8,542 bases of DNA from Comamonadaceae bacterium (lineage in GTDB: Bacteria > Pseudomonadota > Gammaproteobacteria > Burkholderiales > Burkholderiaceae_C): NCBI GenBank assembly GCA_027490555.1, contig JAIXXW010000239.1, positions 1 through 8,542 on the forward strand, read 5' to 3'. Under the pieces are notes generated by a model. The model was not told the DNA's origin and searched no databases. It saw only the letters and a program-made list of their open reading frames with translations. Each line of letters begins with the position of its first letter. Positions within the stretch are counted from its first letter, which is position 1. The translations under genes and the position numbers were made by a program. Shown here one piece after another: positions 1 to 7,800 of the stretch.

Positions 1-2295
1 ACCTTGTTTGGTGGCGCCGGCGCAGACCTTTTGTCAGGCGGTGCGGGCGATGACTCCCTTTACGGCAACGATGGCGCAGACACCCTTGCCGGTGGCGCTG
101 GCAGCGATCGGTTCGTCTTCATGTACCAAGAATATGATCAGATTGTTCCAGACATCGTTGCGGATTTTCAAGCGGGAAACAGTGGTGATTCAATAGATTT
201 AACCGATATCCATGGAAAAAATATCGCGGCGGGTTACACCCAATGGCCCGCTCAACAGCTTCCCTATACCCACGGATACATACGTCTTGTACAGGAAGGG
301 AAGGATCTACTCGTTGGCTACGATCGGGACGGCTTTAATCCAAACTACTCCTTTAAATCAATTGCCCGCCTGCTCAATGTTGATGCGCTTGATTTGACTC
401 AGGATAACTTCAGCTTGGTATCCGAAAATTTCGGGATTTCTCGAAATGGGATTGTTGCAAAACAATCTGTTCTCTCAAACGGAGATATTCAACTAGAGAT
501 TCGTCTATGGGGTGGACAACCTACGGCCGATGTGGTTGTTTCAGTTTACGACAAGATCAGAGCATCAACGTTGGTTCAAGCTTTAACCTTCACGCCCTTG
601 GACTGGCGTGAGACAAAAACAGTGGTATTTTCAAGCGAGAACTCTGCGGCCCTTGATCTTGTAAGAGATTTAACATTCTCATTAACGTCAGGTGACGTTG
701 ACTATTCGGGCAAAAGCTTGGTCGCTGGCGTCATTGGAGAGAATTTGGTGGCCGAACGACCCAGATTGATTGCCCCAGAGCTCTCTATTTTTGCAAGCGA
801 TCAAACGCTATCTGTCGCATTAACTCCTTCTCATATTTCTGCGTTTGAATCAAAAATACCGTTGACATTGATTGCCAATACCGCTGGACTTCCATCAATA
901 AATGCCTCTTTAACCTGGTCAAATGGAAGCCCCAAGGTTACGATGGTTAATCCAAATACTTGGGTTGGAGATGAGACGTTTGTGGCTTATGGCACACTGG
1001 GGGGGCAGGACATAGCGATACCGATTACCTTGCGAAATAATGGTACGAATGCACTGACCGTTGTTGCACCGACAAGGTTTACCGAGGGGCATTCGGGAGT
1101 TCAAAAACTTGAGGTCACTCTGCGTCTTGATCAACCTGCCGGGGAAAAGCTCGAGTTTGACTGGTTTATCGGTGGTTCCATTTCCAATGGAGTAAGTGCG
1201 GCTGATTTTATAAGCGGTGTCATGCCCCATGGTAAGGTACTTTTCAATCGTGGCGAATCAGTCAAGGTGATTCAGCTTGACATCAAAGGGGATACGGAGG
1301 TTGAATCAAACGAATTGATGAACTTAAATCTGTCGCTGTCAAACTCTCCACTCACTGAAGTATCCGTGCCTGCAAAGCCAATTTCTATAGCTATATTGAA
1401 TGACGACTTTGAATCATTCAGAGGAACCGGTAAATACTGGAAAGATGATGTGCCTCTTAACCTCATGACCGGGTGGATTGTGGAAAATAAGAAATCGCTC
1501 GGTGCTAATCAAAGTAGTACGATTGAGAATATTGTTTATGATTCATTGGCAAAAACACTGACGGCTGATTTTGTAATTGATACCTCTGTAGATATTTTTA
1601 ATTTTGATTTGCGTTTTACAAAACCGGAAACTTCAAAAGTTGCTGCAGTTGTTGATCCAAGCTTCAGCGCTTGGCAACTTGTTCAGAATGAACAACCAGC
1701 CCAATTTGATATCGCATCAATCAGTTCTAACCCAATGATTGGCGAAAGGAAAGTACTCACGATTGTGTTTAGCAATGTGTCCCCAGGTGACTCCATACAC
1801 CTGGAGAGAGGTTCTGTTGGCAGTGAATCCCTAAGTCCCACCTCCATCTTCGGACGGAGTGCGCTGACCATCAATGATGGTGTCATTGCGGTCGAAGCAG
1901 TCGACGGAATCTATAACCTGAGTGACCTTTCCTCTCCGCCCACAACCACCACATTGGAAGCGATTGACTCCAGAGATGCTCTGCTCGCGTTAAGACTAGC
2001 AAATGGTTCGATACAGCCTGATCATAAGATCCAGTGGATTGCAGCTGATGTCAATAAAAATGGTACTGTCACAGCCTCGGATGCTTGGTCAATTCTTCGC
2101 GCTGCTGTCGGGTATAAAGCTTCATCTGTTGGGGAGTGGAGCCTCTTGAATTCCAATTTCGATATGGGTCAACTCGGCTCAGATCGGGCATGGATACAAG
2201 GACTGGACTCTTTCAATCTTATTCAAGGTGCACCGATAAATATGACAGGCGTCATCAGGGGTGACATTGATGGGTCTTGGGCATTTTTAGTTTAA
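1..2295 (+). CDS. RTX-type calcium-binding adhesin with Calx-beta and dockerin-like C-terminus, 5'-partial
   Basis: The frame is open from the first base, so this is the C-terminal 764 residues of a longer protein; the TTG at base 4 is not a believable start because it lies inside an RTX block. Numbering from base 1, four glycine/aspartate nonapeptides occupy residues 4-39. A post-RTX region of the DxxxDFxxGxxGDxIDL type follows (about 40-140). Next comes a degenerate Ig-like stretch with an LTFTPLDW motif (about 145-240), then beta-rich sequence I cannot assign. A clear Calx-beta domain spans about 349-469 (FTEGHSG, GDTEVESNE, ending in ILNDD). After a YWKDD motif near 480 there is a cohesin-like beta region, then a dockerin-like segment with a perfect 12-residue calcium loop (DVNKNGTVTASD, 683-694) and a final GDIDGSW. 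Family knowledge suggests a calcium-folded, type I-secreted surface or extracellular protein; the transporter is not visible. No catalytic domain is recognised. The chain stops four residues after GDIDGSW, unlike its downstream neighbour, so the end may be shortened. Confidence 0.9.
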   Translation, partial: TLFGGAGADLLSGGAGDDSLYGNDGADTLAGGAGSDRFVFMYQEYDQIVPDIVADFQAGNSGDSIDLTDIHGKNIAAGYTQWPAQQLPYTHGYIRLVQEGKDLLVGYDRDGFNPNYSFKSIARLLNVDALDLTQDNFSLVSENFGISRNGIVAKQSVLSNGDIQLEIRLWGGQPTADVVVSVYDKIRASTLVQALTFTPLDWRETKTVVFSSENSAALDLVRDLTFSLTSGDVDYSGKSLVAGVIGENLVAERPRLIAPELSIFASDQTLSVALTPSHISAFESKIPLTLIANTAGLPSINASLTWSNGSPKVTMVNPNTWVGDETFVAYGTLGGQDIAIPITLRNNGTNALTVVAPTRFTEGHSGVQKLEVTLRLDQPAGEKLEFDWFIGGSISNGVSAADFISGVMPHGKVLFNRGESVKVIQLDIKGDTEVESNELMNLNLSLSNSPLTEVSVPAKPISIAILNDDFESFRGTGKYWKDDVPLNLMTGWIVENKKSLGANQSSTIENIVYDSLAKTLTADFVIDTSVDIFNFDLRFTKPETSKVAAVVDPSFSAWQLVQNEQPAQFDIASISSNPMIGERKVLTIVFSNVSPGDSIHLERGSVGSESLSPTSIFGRSALTINDGVIAVEAVDGIYNLSDLSSPPTTTTLEAIDSRDALLALRLANGSIQPDHKIQWIAADVNKNGTVTASDAWSILRAAVGYKASSVGEWSLLNSNFDMGQLGSDRAWIQGLDSFNLIQGAPINMTGVIRGDIDGSWAFLV
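10..117 (+). repeat. Four RTX nonapeptide repeats
   Basis: Four successive 27-base units encode GGAGADLLS, GGAGDDSLY, GNDGADTLA and GGAGSDRFV. They match the hemolysin-type consensus GGxGxDxLx, whose units stack into a calcium-binding parallel beta-roll. The third unit has an Asn in place of the second Gly. They are probably the last units of a longer array cut by the window edge. The glycine codons make this stretch locally GC-rich (38 of 60 bases in the first block). Confidence 0.93.
1417..2280 (+). other. C-terminal dockerin-like module of the first adhesin (divergent copy)
   Basis: This part of the first adhesin corresponds piece by piece to the end of the next gene. It opens with FRGTGKYWKDD (bases 1417-1449), matching ITGHIYHWKNH downstream. 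A beta-rich, cohesin-like region follows (about 1505-1880). Then comes a half-dockerin helix IDSRDALLALRLANG (from about 1963) whose calcium loop is degenerate. The second loop is intact at 2047-2082, with Asp/Asn at positions 1, 3 and 5, Gly at 6 and Asp at 12. A terminal GDIDGSW follows at 2260-2280. The beta region between the WK motif and the half-dockerin is much longer than in the second gene. Calling it dockerin-like rests on the loop pattern; whether it binds any cohesin is unknown. Confidence 0.7.
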
Positions 2296-2297
2296 GG
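2294..2297 (+). promoter_or_regulatory. Shine-Dalgarno-like AAGG before the second adhesin gene
   Basis: AAGG overlaps the last two bases of the upstream TAA stop and sits 7 bases before the ATG at 2305, a workable ribosome-binding spacing. With only nine bases between stop and start, translational coupling to the upstream gene is likely. The match is short, so this supports the start at 2305 but does not prove it. Confidence 0.5.
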
Positions 2298-2304
2298 CTC
2301 TGAT

Positions 2305-4641
2305 ATGGTTGAATTGCGAATATTCAGCAATTACTCTACAACTACTGACAAGTTTGAGCTTGGGTTTTATGCATTTTCAGAAGATCATGTTGATTTAGGG
2401 GGATTCTCTCTTAAAATTGATGCTTACATTGAAAGTGATGGAATTTTCAGTAAGGTGATTTTAAATGAGTTCTCAGTCAACTCCAGTTGGTTTTTTTCTG
2501 ATGTCAATTTATTCAGGCAAACAGTAGGTGCAATATCTGCAAGTGGACTGAGTTTTTCAGAGAGTACAAACCTTGTCTTCCTATTTGATGCAAGTTTAGA
2601 TTCGCAAATAGGACCCGGAGTTGACAGCTATTTTCTACGAGTCTCGCCTGTTTTGAACGAGGCTTTTTTCAGTGCGGATGGTGAAATTATCCCATGGGAG
2701 GGTGGGCTCTATTCCATAACTGATCTTGCAGAATCCACTGAAGCGAAATATCTTGATGGCCATATGGTAATTTTACCTGTGGGGGAGATCTCTTATCTGG
2801 ATTCATCCGAAATAGATTTTTTTGAAAAATCAGTAGGACAGATAAACGCGATTGGAAAAAAATCTTCCCCTCTAAGTTACGGTATCGTTGATGGACTGCT
2901 TACGGATGATGGTGGTTATTACGAATTTAGACATCTGCTAGGAACTCTGCGAGTTTCCCGCAGTACCGGCGAATTTGAATTTACTCCAAAATCCAGTCAA
3001 ATCGAATCTCTTGCCCAAAAAAATGATTTTTCTTTTCAGTTATTTGTTTCTGATGGAACAACTACAGAGTTTGTCCGATTAAAACTTACAGCAATTGGCA
3101 CAAATGATTTTCCGATTGGTGATGTTTCTATATCAGGACTGGCCATCGAGGGACAGACACTGTCAGCATCGAACAATCTGAGCGATGCCGATGGGCTGGG
3201 TAATGTCATTTACACCTGGTATGCCAGTGGCAGCGATACGGCCATCGGGACGGGCAGCAGTTACATTCTCACGCAGCACGAGGTGGGTAAGACCATCTCC
3301 GTGAAGGCCATCTACACCGATCTTGGTTTTGCCCAAGAAACTGTTGCCAGTGTCGCCACAGCGGTTGTTCTGCCACTGGATTTCATTGCTCCCACGGTGT
3401 TTGCATTTAGTCCGGCCAAATCAACTACCGGTGTAGCGTTGGACAGCAACATTGTTTTGACCTTCAGTGAAGCAATAGCTCGAGGCACCGGCATCATCCA
3501 GATCCGATCAGGCTCACATACAGGAACCATCGTTGAATCCTTTGATGCCGCTACGAGTGCCAACTTGAGCATTTCAGGAGCAACTCTGAACATCAACCCG
3601 ACAAACGATCTTGCTGAGAGCACTCGGTACTTCGTGACATTCACTCCGGGTTCGGTCAAAGACCTGGCAGACAACAGCTATGCAGGCACCAACACTTACG
3701 AATTCACCACGATCACCCCACCCAACGCCACACCCAGAGCTATCGGATTTTCAATCAAGACCAACGAAGACACCGCTATAAAGGGAACCCTTGAAGGTAC
3801 AGATGAAGATGGAAATGCATTGACGTTCGCCGGAGTCACTGGCCCAACCAACGGCACGCTCACAATCAACGCCACAACAGGTGCATATACCTACACGCCC
3901 AATGCCAACTTCAACGGAAGTGACATTTTTTTATTCAAGGTCCATGACGGTATCGCGACCTCGGCAGTGGCAATCGTATTGATCAATGTGGCACCGGTCA
4001 CCGACATCACCGGACACATCTACCACTGGAAGAATCACTCCCTTCTGCAGGGCGTACAAGTTTCAGATGGCACCACTTTTGCCACCTCTGGCGGCAATGG
4101 CAATTTTCGTTTCAATGCAGCCAATCTGACCTCCGCTCTTCTCGCTGCGGAGCTTGATGTTCAGGGCATTGGGTCTGCCATAGACAGTTCGGATGCTTTG
4201 GCTGCGCTCAAAATTGCCACGGGTCGAAATCCCAATGCCGATGGCAGTCCCATCACGCCCTACCAATACATCGCAGCCGATATGAATGAAGATGGTGTGG
4301 TCACGAGCGCAGATGCGCTGGCCATCTTGAAGTTGTCGCAAGGTCATTCGGATGTCCCCTCAGCCAAGTGGCTTTTTGTCAGAGAGTCTGAAGACTTCTG
4401 GAATGAAACGATCAACAGTTTCACCACCTCAAGAAAATCAGTGGTCTACGACAAGTCTATAGACGTCAGTACGCAGAGTGATGTGAAAGTCAATTTGGTG
4501 GCAGTGCTCAAGGGGGATGTGAATGGCAGTTGGCAAGCTGCTGACAGCATGGGAGATCTTTCCACGCTCGATCCAGGTTATTTCGCTGATTTGTCGAATC
4601 GGCTGGGATCTCCTCAATCGCAATGGGGTCTCATTCTTTAG
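2305..4641 (+). CDS. Multidomain VCBS/Ig-like/cadherin-like adhesin with dockerin-like C-terminus
   Basis: A 778-residue protein with no catalytic domain I recognise and no N-terminal signal peptide, which would fit type I export from a C-terminal signal. Residues 1-130 form a beta-rich domain (DKFELGFYAFSEDHVDLGGF) resembling the cohesin-like region of the upstream protein. About 175-268 is VCBS-like (GTLRVSRSTGEFEFTP, FVSDGTTTEF, ending in GTNDFP). Residues 271-355 are a GQTLSASNNLSDADGLG Ig-like unit ending in a YTWYASG/VGKTISV pattern. About 360-470 is an SbsA-type bacterial Ig domain (FSPAKSTTGVALDSNIVLTFSE). About 475-565 is a tandem-95/cadherin-like unit (NEDTAIKGTLEGTDEDGNAL, YTYTPNANFNGSD). 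Then come an HWKNHSLLQGV motif (574-584), a dockerin-like pair with one intact calcium loop (659-670), GDVNGSW (737-743) and a 35-residue tail ending QWGLIL. The start is supported by AAGG 7 bases upstream, but the frame also runs back to the upstream stop only three codons earlier, so the gene could be the separated end of the first adhesin. Base composition rises sharply after base 3112. Its likely role is calcium-dependent adhesion or matrix binding outside the cell. Confidence 0.86.
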   Translation: MVELRIFSNYSTTTDKFELGFYAFSEDHVDLGGFSLKIDAYIESDGIFSKVILNEFSVNSSWFFSDVNLFRQTVGAISASGLSFSESTNLVFLFDASLDSQIGPGVDSYFLRVSPVLNEAFFSADGEIIPWEGGLYSITDLAESTEAKYLDGHMVILPVGEISYLDSSEIDFFEKSVGQINAIGKKSSPLSYGIVDGLLTDDGGYYEFRHLLGTLRVSRSTGEFEFTPKSSQIESLAQKNDFSFQLFVSDGTTTEFVRLKLTAIGTNDFPIGDVSISGLAIEGQTLSASNNLSDADGLGNVIYTWYASGSDTAIGTGSSYILTQHEVGKTISVKAIYTDLGFAQETVASVATAVVLPLDFIAPTVFAFSPAKSTTGVALDSNIVLTFSEAIARGTGIIQIRSGSHTGTIVESFDAATSANLSISGATLNINPTNDLAESTRYFVTFTPGSVKDLADNSYAGTNTYEFTTITPPNATPRAIGFSIKTNEDTAIKGTLEGTDEDGNALTFAGVTGPTNGTLTINATTGAYTYTPNANFNGSDIFLFKVHDGIATSAVAIVLINVAPVTDITGHIYHWKNHSLLQGVQVSDGTTFATSGGNGNFRFNAANLTSALLAAELDVQGIGSAIDSSDALAALKIATGRNPNADGSPITPYQYIAADMNEDGVVTSADALAILKLSQGHSDVPSAKWLFVRESEDFWNETINSFTTSRKSVVYDKSIDVSTQSDVKVNLVAVLKGDVNGSWQAADSMGDLSTLDPGYFADLSNRLGSPQSQWGLIL
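4006..4533 (+). other. C-terminal dockerin-like module of the second adhesin (well-preserved copy)
   Basis: The module begins with ITGHIYHWKNHSLLQGV and a short carboxypeptidase-regulatory-like strand region (SGGNGNFRF). The half-dockerin IDSSDALAALKIATGRNPN follows, with position 12 Asp kept but the calcium-binding positions 1, 3 and 5 lost. The second half, YQYIAADMNEDGVVTSADALAIL, has a textbook loop at 4279-4314: D1, N3, D5, G6, D12. A KWLFV segment leads to NLVAVLKGDVNGSW, whose DVNG resembles another partial loop. From memory, this arrangement recurs at the C-termini of large RTX or Ig-like proteins of betaproteobacteria; I cannot name a formal family for it. Confidence 0.72.
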
Positions 4642-4806
4642 GCCTCAACTGCTGAATTGAAATGGACTGAGGACAGTCTGAGGGCTTTCTCATGGCGGTC
4701 GATGGCCCTGCAGATCCGGCTCACTGGATGAGCCTTTACCCATCCAAAATGCGGCTATTCTTGTCAGCCCGGTGCCGAAGATTTTCCCCCACCGTTTTTT
4801 GACCGC
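4642..4806 (+). other. Intergenic spacer between the adhesin pair and the rec operon
   Basis: This 165-base gap separates genes of very different composition, so a transcript end and a new promoter are expected here. It holds two short hairpins: GACTG-AGGA-CAGTC at 4665-4678, and GGCTCA-CTGGA-TGAGCC at 4718-4734. No convincing sigma-70 promoter is visible. TTTACC (4735-4740) and TATTCT (4756-4761) are weak matches with only 15 bases between them, and TTGTCA (4761-4766) has no partner -10. No small gene or RNA is supported. Confidence 0.6.
4718..4737 (+). terminator. Possible weak rho-independent terminator after the adhesin genes
   Basis: A perfect 6-base-pair stem (GGCTCA / TGAGCC) with a 5-base loop is followed by only three T residues and then ACC. 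Position (77 bases after the adhesin stop, 72 before the recC start) fits a terminator, but the short stem and U-tract make it weak. It could instead be a chance hairpin with termination depending on Rho. Confidence 0.3.
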
Positions 4807-7800
4807 ATGACCCACCCGCTCATCTCACCTGGTTTTCTGGCCCTGCACAGCCACCGCTCGGAGGTGTTGGCCGAGACCTTGTCAGGCTGGTGTGCGCGCC
4901 AGCCTCTGGCCCCGCTGGAGCAGGAGGTGGTGCTGGTGCAAAGCAACGGCATGGCCGAGTGGATCAAGATGGTGTTGGCCGGGCAGTGCGAACAGGGCGG
5001 CGGTGTCTGCGCCGCCACGCGGGTGGAGTTGCCTTCGCGTTTTTTGTGGCGCACTTACCGGCAGGTGTTGGGCGCGGCCCAGGTGCCCTCCGAGTCGCCA
5101 CTGGACAAACTGCCGATGACCTGGCGCCTGATGGCCCTGTTGCCGGCGTGTGTGGGCGAGCCGGTGTTTCGGCCCGTGGCCGGTTTCCTGCGCTCCGACG
5201 AGCCCGTGCGCCTGTTTCAACTGGCCAGCCGGCTGGCCGACCTGTTTGACCAGTACCAGATTTACCGCCCCGATTGGTTGCGCGACTGGGCTGCCGGGCA
5301 TGACGTGCTCCAGCAGGCGACGGGGCCGGTGGCGCTGGCCGAGGACCAAGGCTGGCAGGCCGAGCTGTGGCGGCGGGTGCTCGCCACACTCGACCAGGAC
5401 CAGCGCCAGCTGACCCGCCCTGCGCTGCACGCGCGGGCCTTGGCGCAGCTGCAATCGGGCCAGCAGCCGGTCAGCCCGGTGGCGCGCCGGGTGTCGGTGT
5501 TTGGCATGAGCCACATGCCCGCGCAGTTGCTGGACATGCTGGCCGCACTGGCCGCGCACAGCCAGGTCCTGCTGGCCGTGCCCAACCCCTGTCAGTACCA
5601 CTGGGGCGACATCATCGACGGGCGCGAATGGCTGCGGGCCCAGCGCCGCCGCCAGCCCTACCGCCAGCAGCAGGACTTGTCGGCGGTGCCGCTGGCGCAA
5701 ATGCACCTGCATGCGCCCACGCTCTTGGCCGCCTGGGGACGCCAGGGGCGCGATTTCATCCGGCAGCTGGACGCTTTTGACGACGTGCAGGCGGCCAAGC
5801 AGATCATGCAGTGGCCTCGCTTGGACTTTTTTGACGATCCGCCCGGCGAAGACGGCACACGGCTTTTGGCACAGCTGCAGCGGCGCATCCGTGACCTGGA
5901 GCCGTCCGTGGGTGGGGCCCCGGCGCTGCCCCTGGACCCCGCCGACCGCTCGGTCATGTTCACCGTCGCGCACAGCCCGGTGCGCGAGCTCGAAGTGCTG
6001 CACGACCAGCTGCTGCAGTGGTTCCACCAGCCGCCGGGGGACGCACCACTGTCGCCGCGCGACGTGGTGGTCATGGTGCCCGACATCGAGCGCATGGCCC
6101 CGGCCATCCGCGCCGTGTTCGGTCAGTACAAGCGCAGCGATGCGCGTTTCATCCCCTTTGACATCGCCGACCTGGGCGCGCAGGCCATCAGCCCGCTGAT
6201 CCATGCCCTGCAGTGGTTGCTAGCCCTGCCGGAGCAGCGCGGCAGCATGAGCGAGTTGGTCGAGCTGCTCGAGGTGCCCGCGCTCGCGGCCCGCTTTGGC
6301 CTGCAGCCCGAGGACCTGCCCACACTCACCCGCTGGATGGCGGGCGCGGGCATCCGCTGGGGCCTGTCGGCCGAGCACCGCGCAGGCCTGGGCCTGGGCG
6401 TGTGTGGCGAAGACAACTCGGCGCTGTTTGGCGTGCAGCGCATGCTCATGGGCTACGCCTGCGGTGCCGACCCCGTGCAGACCGACGGTGTCTCGCCTTA
6501 CCCCGAAGTGGGAGGGCTGGATGCCGAGCTGGCCGGGGCCTTGGCGCACTTTGTGCAGGCCTTGATGGATTGGGGCCACACCTGCGCGCAAAGCGGCACA
6601 CCTGCGCAATGGGCCGAGCGTGGCCGCGCTTTGCTGGCCGCCTTGTTCAAGCCACGCGACGACAACGACCGCAACGCACTCAGTGCCCTGGACCTGGCGC
6701 TCACCGACTGGCTGCGCGCCTGCAACGAGGCGGATTTTGTCGCGCCGGTGCCGCTGGCGGTGGCCCGCTCGGCCTGGCTGGAGGCCCTGAAAATGCCCCG
6801 GCTGGAGCAACGCTTTCGCGCCGGTGGCGTGACCTTTTGCACGCTCATGCCCATGCGGGCGATCCCGTTCCAGGCGGTGTGCCTGCTGGGCATGAACGAT
6901 GGCGACTACCCGCGCCGCAGCCCACGTGCCGACTTTGACCTGATGGGCCTGCCGGGCATGCAGCGCCCGGGCGACCGCTCGCGCCAGGGCGATGACCGCC
7001 AGCTCATGCTCGAAGCCCTGTTGTCGGCGCGGCAGGTGCTCTACGTCAGCTGGAGCGGCCACAGCGTGCGCGACAACAGCGAACAACCGCCCTCGGTGCT
7101 GGTCTCCCAGCTGCGAGACGAGATCGACCTGCTGTGGGGCCAGGGCACCGCCGAACGCCTGAGCACATCGCACCCGCTGCAACCCTTTGGCCGCGCTTAC
7201 TTTGAAGAAGGTGGCCCACTGCAGACCTATGCCCAGGAGTGGCGTGCTGCGCAAAGGGGCCAGCAGCGCGACCTGGCCGAGCAGGCGCCCCCGCTGTCGC
7301 CCTCCAACCTGAAATTGCCCCCGTTCACGGCGGCCAATGGGCAGGCACCGGTCATCACACTGGCCCAGCTCGCGCGCTTTTTGCGCAAACCCGTGGGCGC
7401 GTTTTTCCGCGAGCGCTTGCAGGTCCATCTGGAGGACGAGCACAGCGCCTTGCGCGACGAAGAGCTGTTTGGTCTGGCGGGGCTGGACCACTACCAGCTG
7501 TTGGACCATGAACTGCGGCATCTGCCCGCCGAGCTGGATTTTCAGGCACTGCCAGCGCATGTGCAGCAGGTGGTCAAGCGCCTGCGCCAGGCCGGTGCCT
7601 TGCCGCTGGCCGCCGTGGGCACGCTCGAAGCGCAAAAACTCAGCGCCCGCCTGCAGGCCATGCTGGCGGCTGCGCTGCGCGAACGCGAGGCTTATCCGGA
7701 TGCCGCCGAGCGCGTGCTGGTCGAGCTCGGGGGCGAGCAGGTCGCCTTGCAGGACGCGCTGGGCGATGTGGCGATGGGTGAGGGCGGTCAGTTGTCCCTG

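Noticed and set aside
4..6. TTG at base 4 as the start of the first adhesin
   Set aside because: The frame is open from base 1 and the TTG sits inside an RTX-type sequence (TLFGGAGAD), so the gene starts outside the window.
919..1886. Small minus-strand frames opposite the first adhesin (919-1230, 1272-1466, 1683-1886)
   Set aside because: They overlap well-supported domains, including Calx-beta, and show no motif or ribosome site of their own.
4665..4678. Hairpin GACTG-AGGA-CAGTC just after the second adhesin
   Set aside because: A five-base-pair stem not followed by a T-tract is too weak to call a terminator or regulatory element.
4735..4761. TTTACC and TATTCT as a recC promoter
   Set aside because: Both boxes match only 4 of 6 consensus bases and the spacer is 15 bases, too short to support a call.
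6024..6031. E. coli Chi octamer (GCTGGTGG) on the minus strand inside recC
   Set aside because: One match in a GC-rich 8.5-kb window is close to chance, and the Chi sequence of this organism is unknown and probably different.
4882..6204. A 440-codon open frame on the minus strand opposite recC
   Set aside because: It lies fully within recC. Its translation is low in complexity (rich in His, Gln, Arg, Gly, Ala) with no recognisable motif, as expected of an antisense shadow of GC-rich codons.
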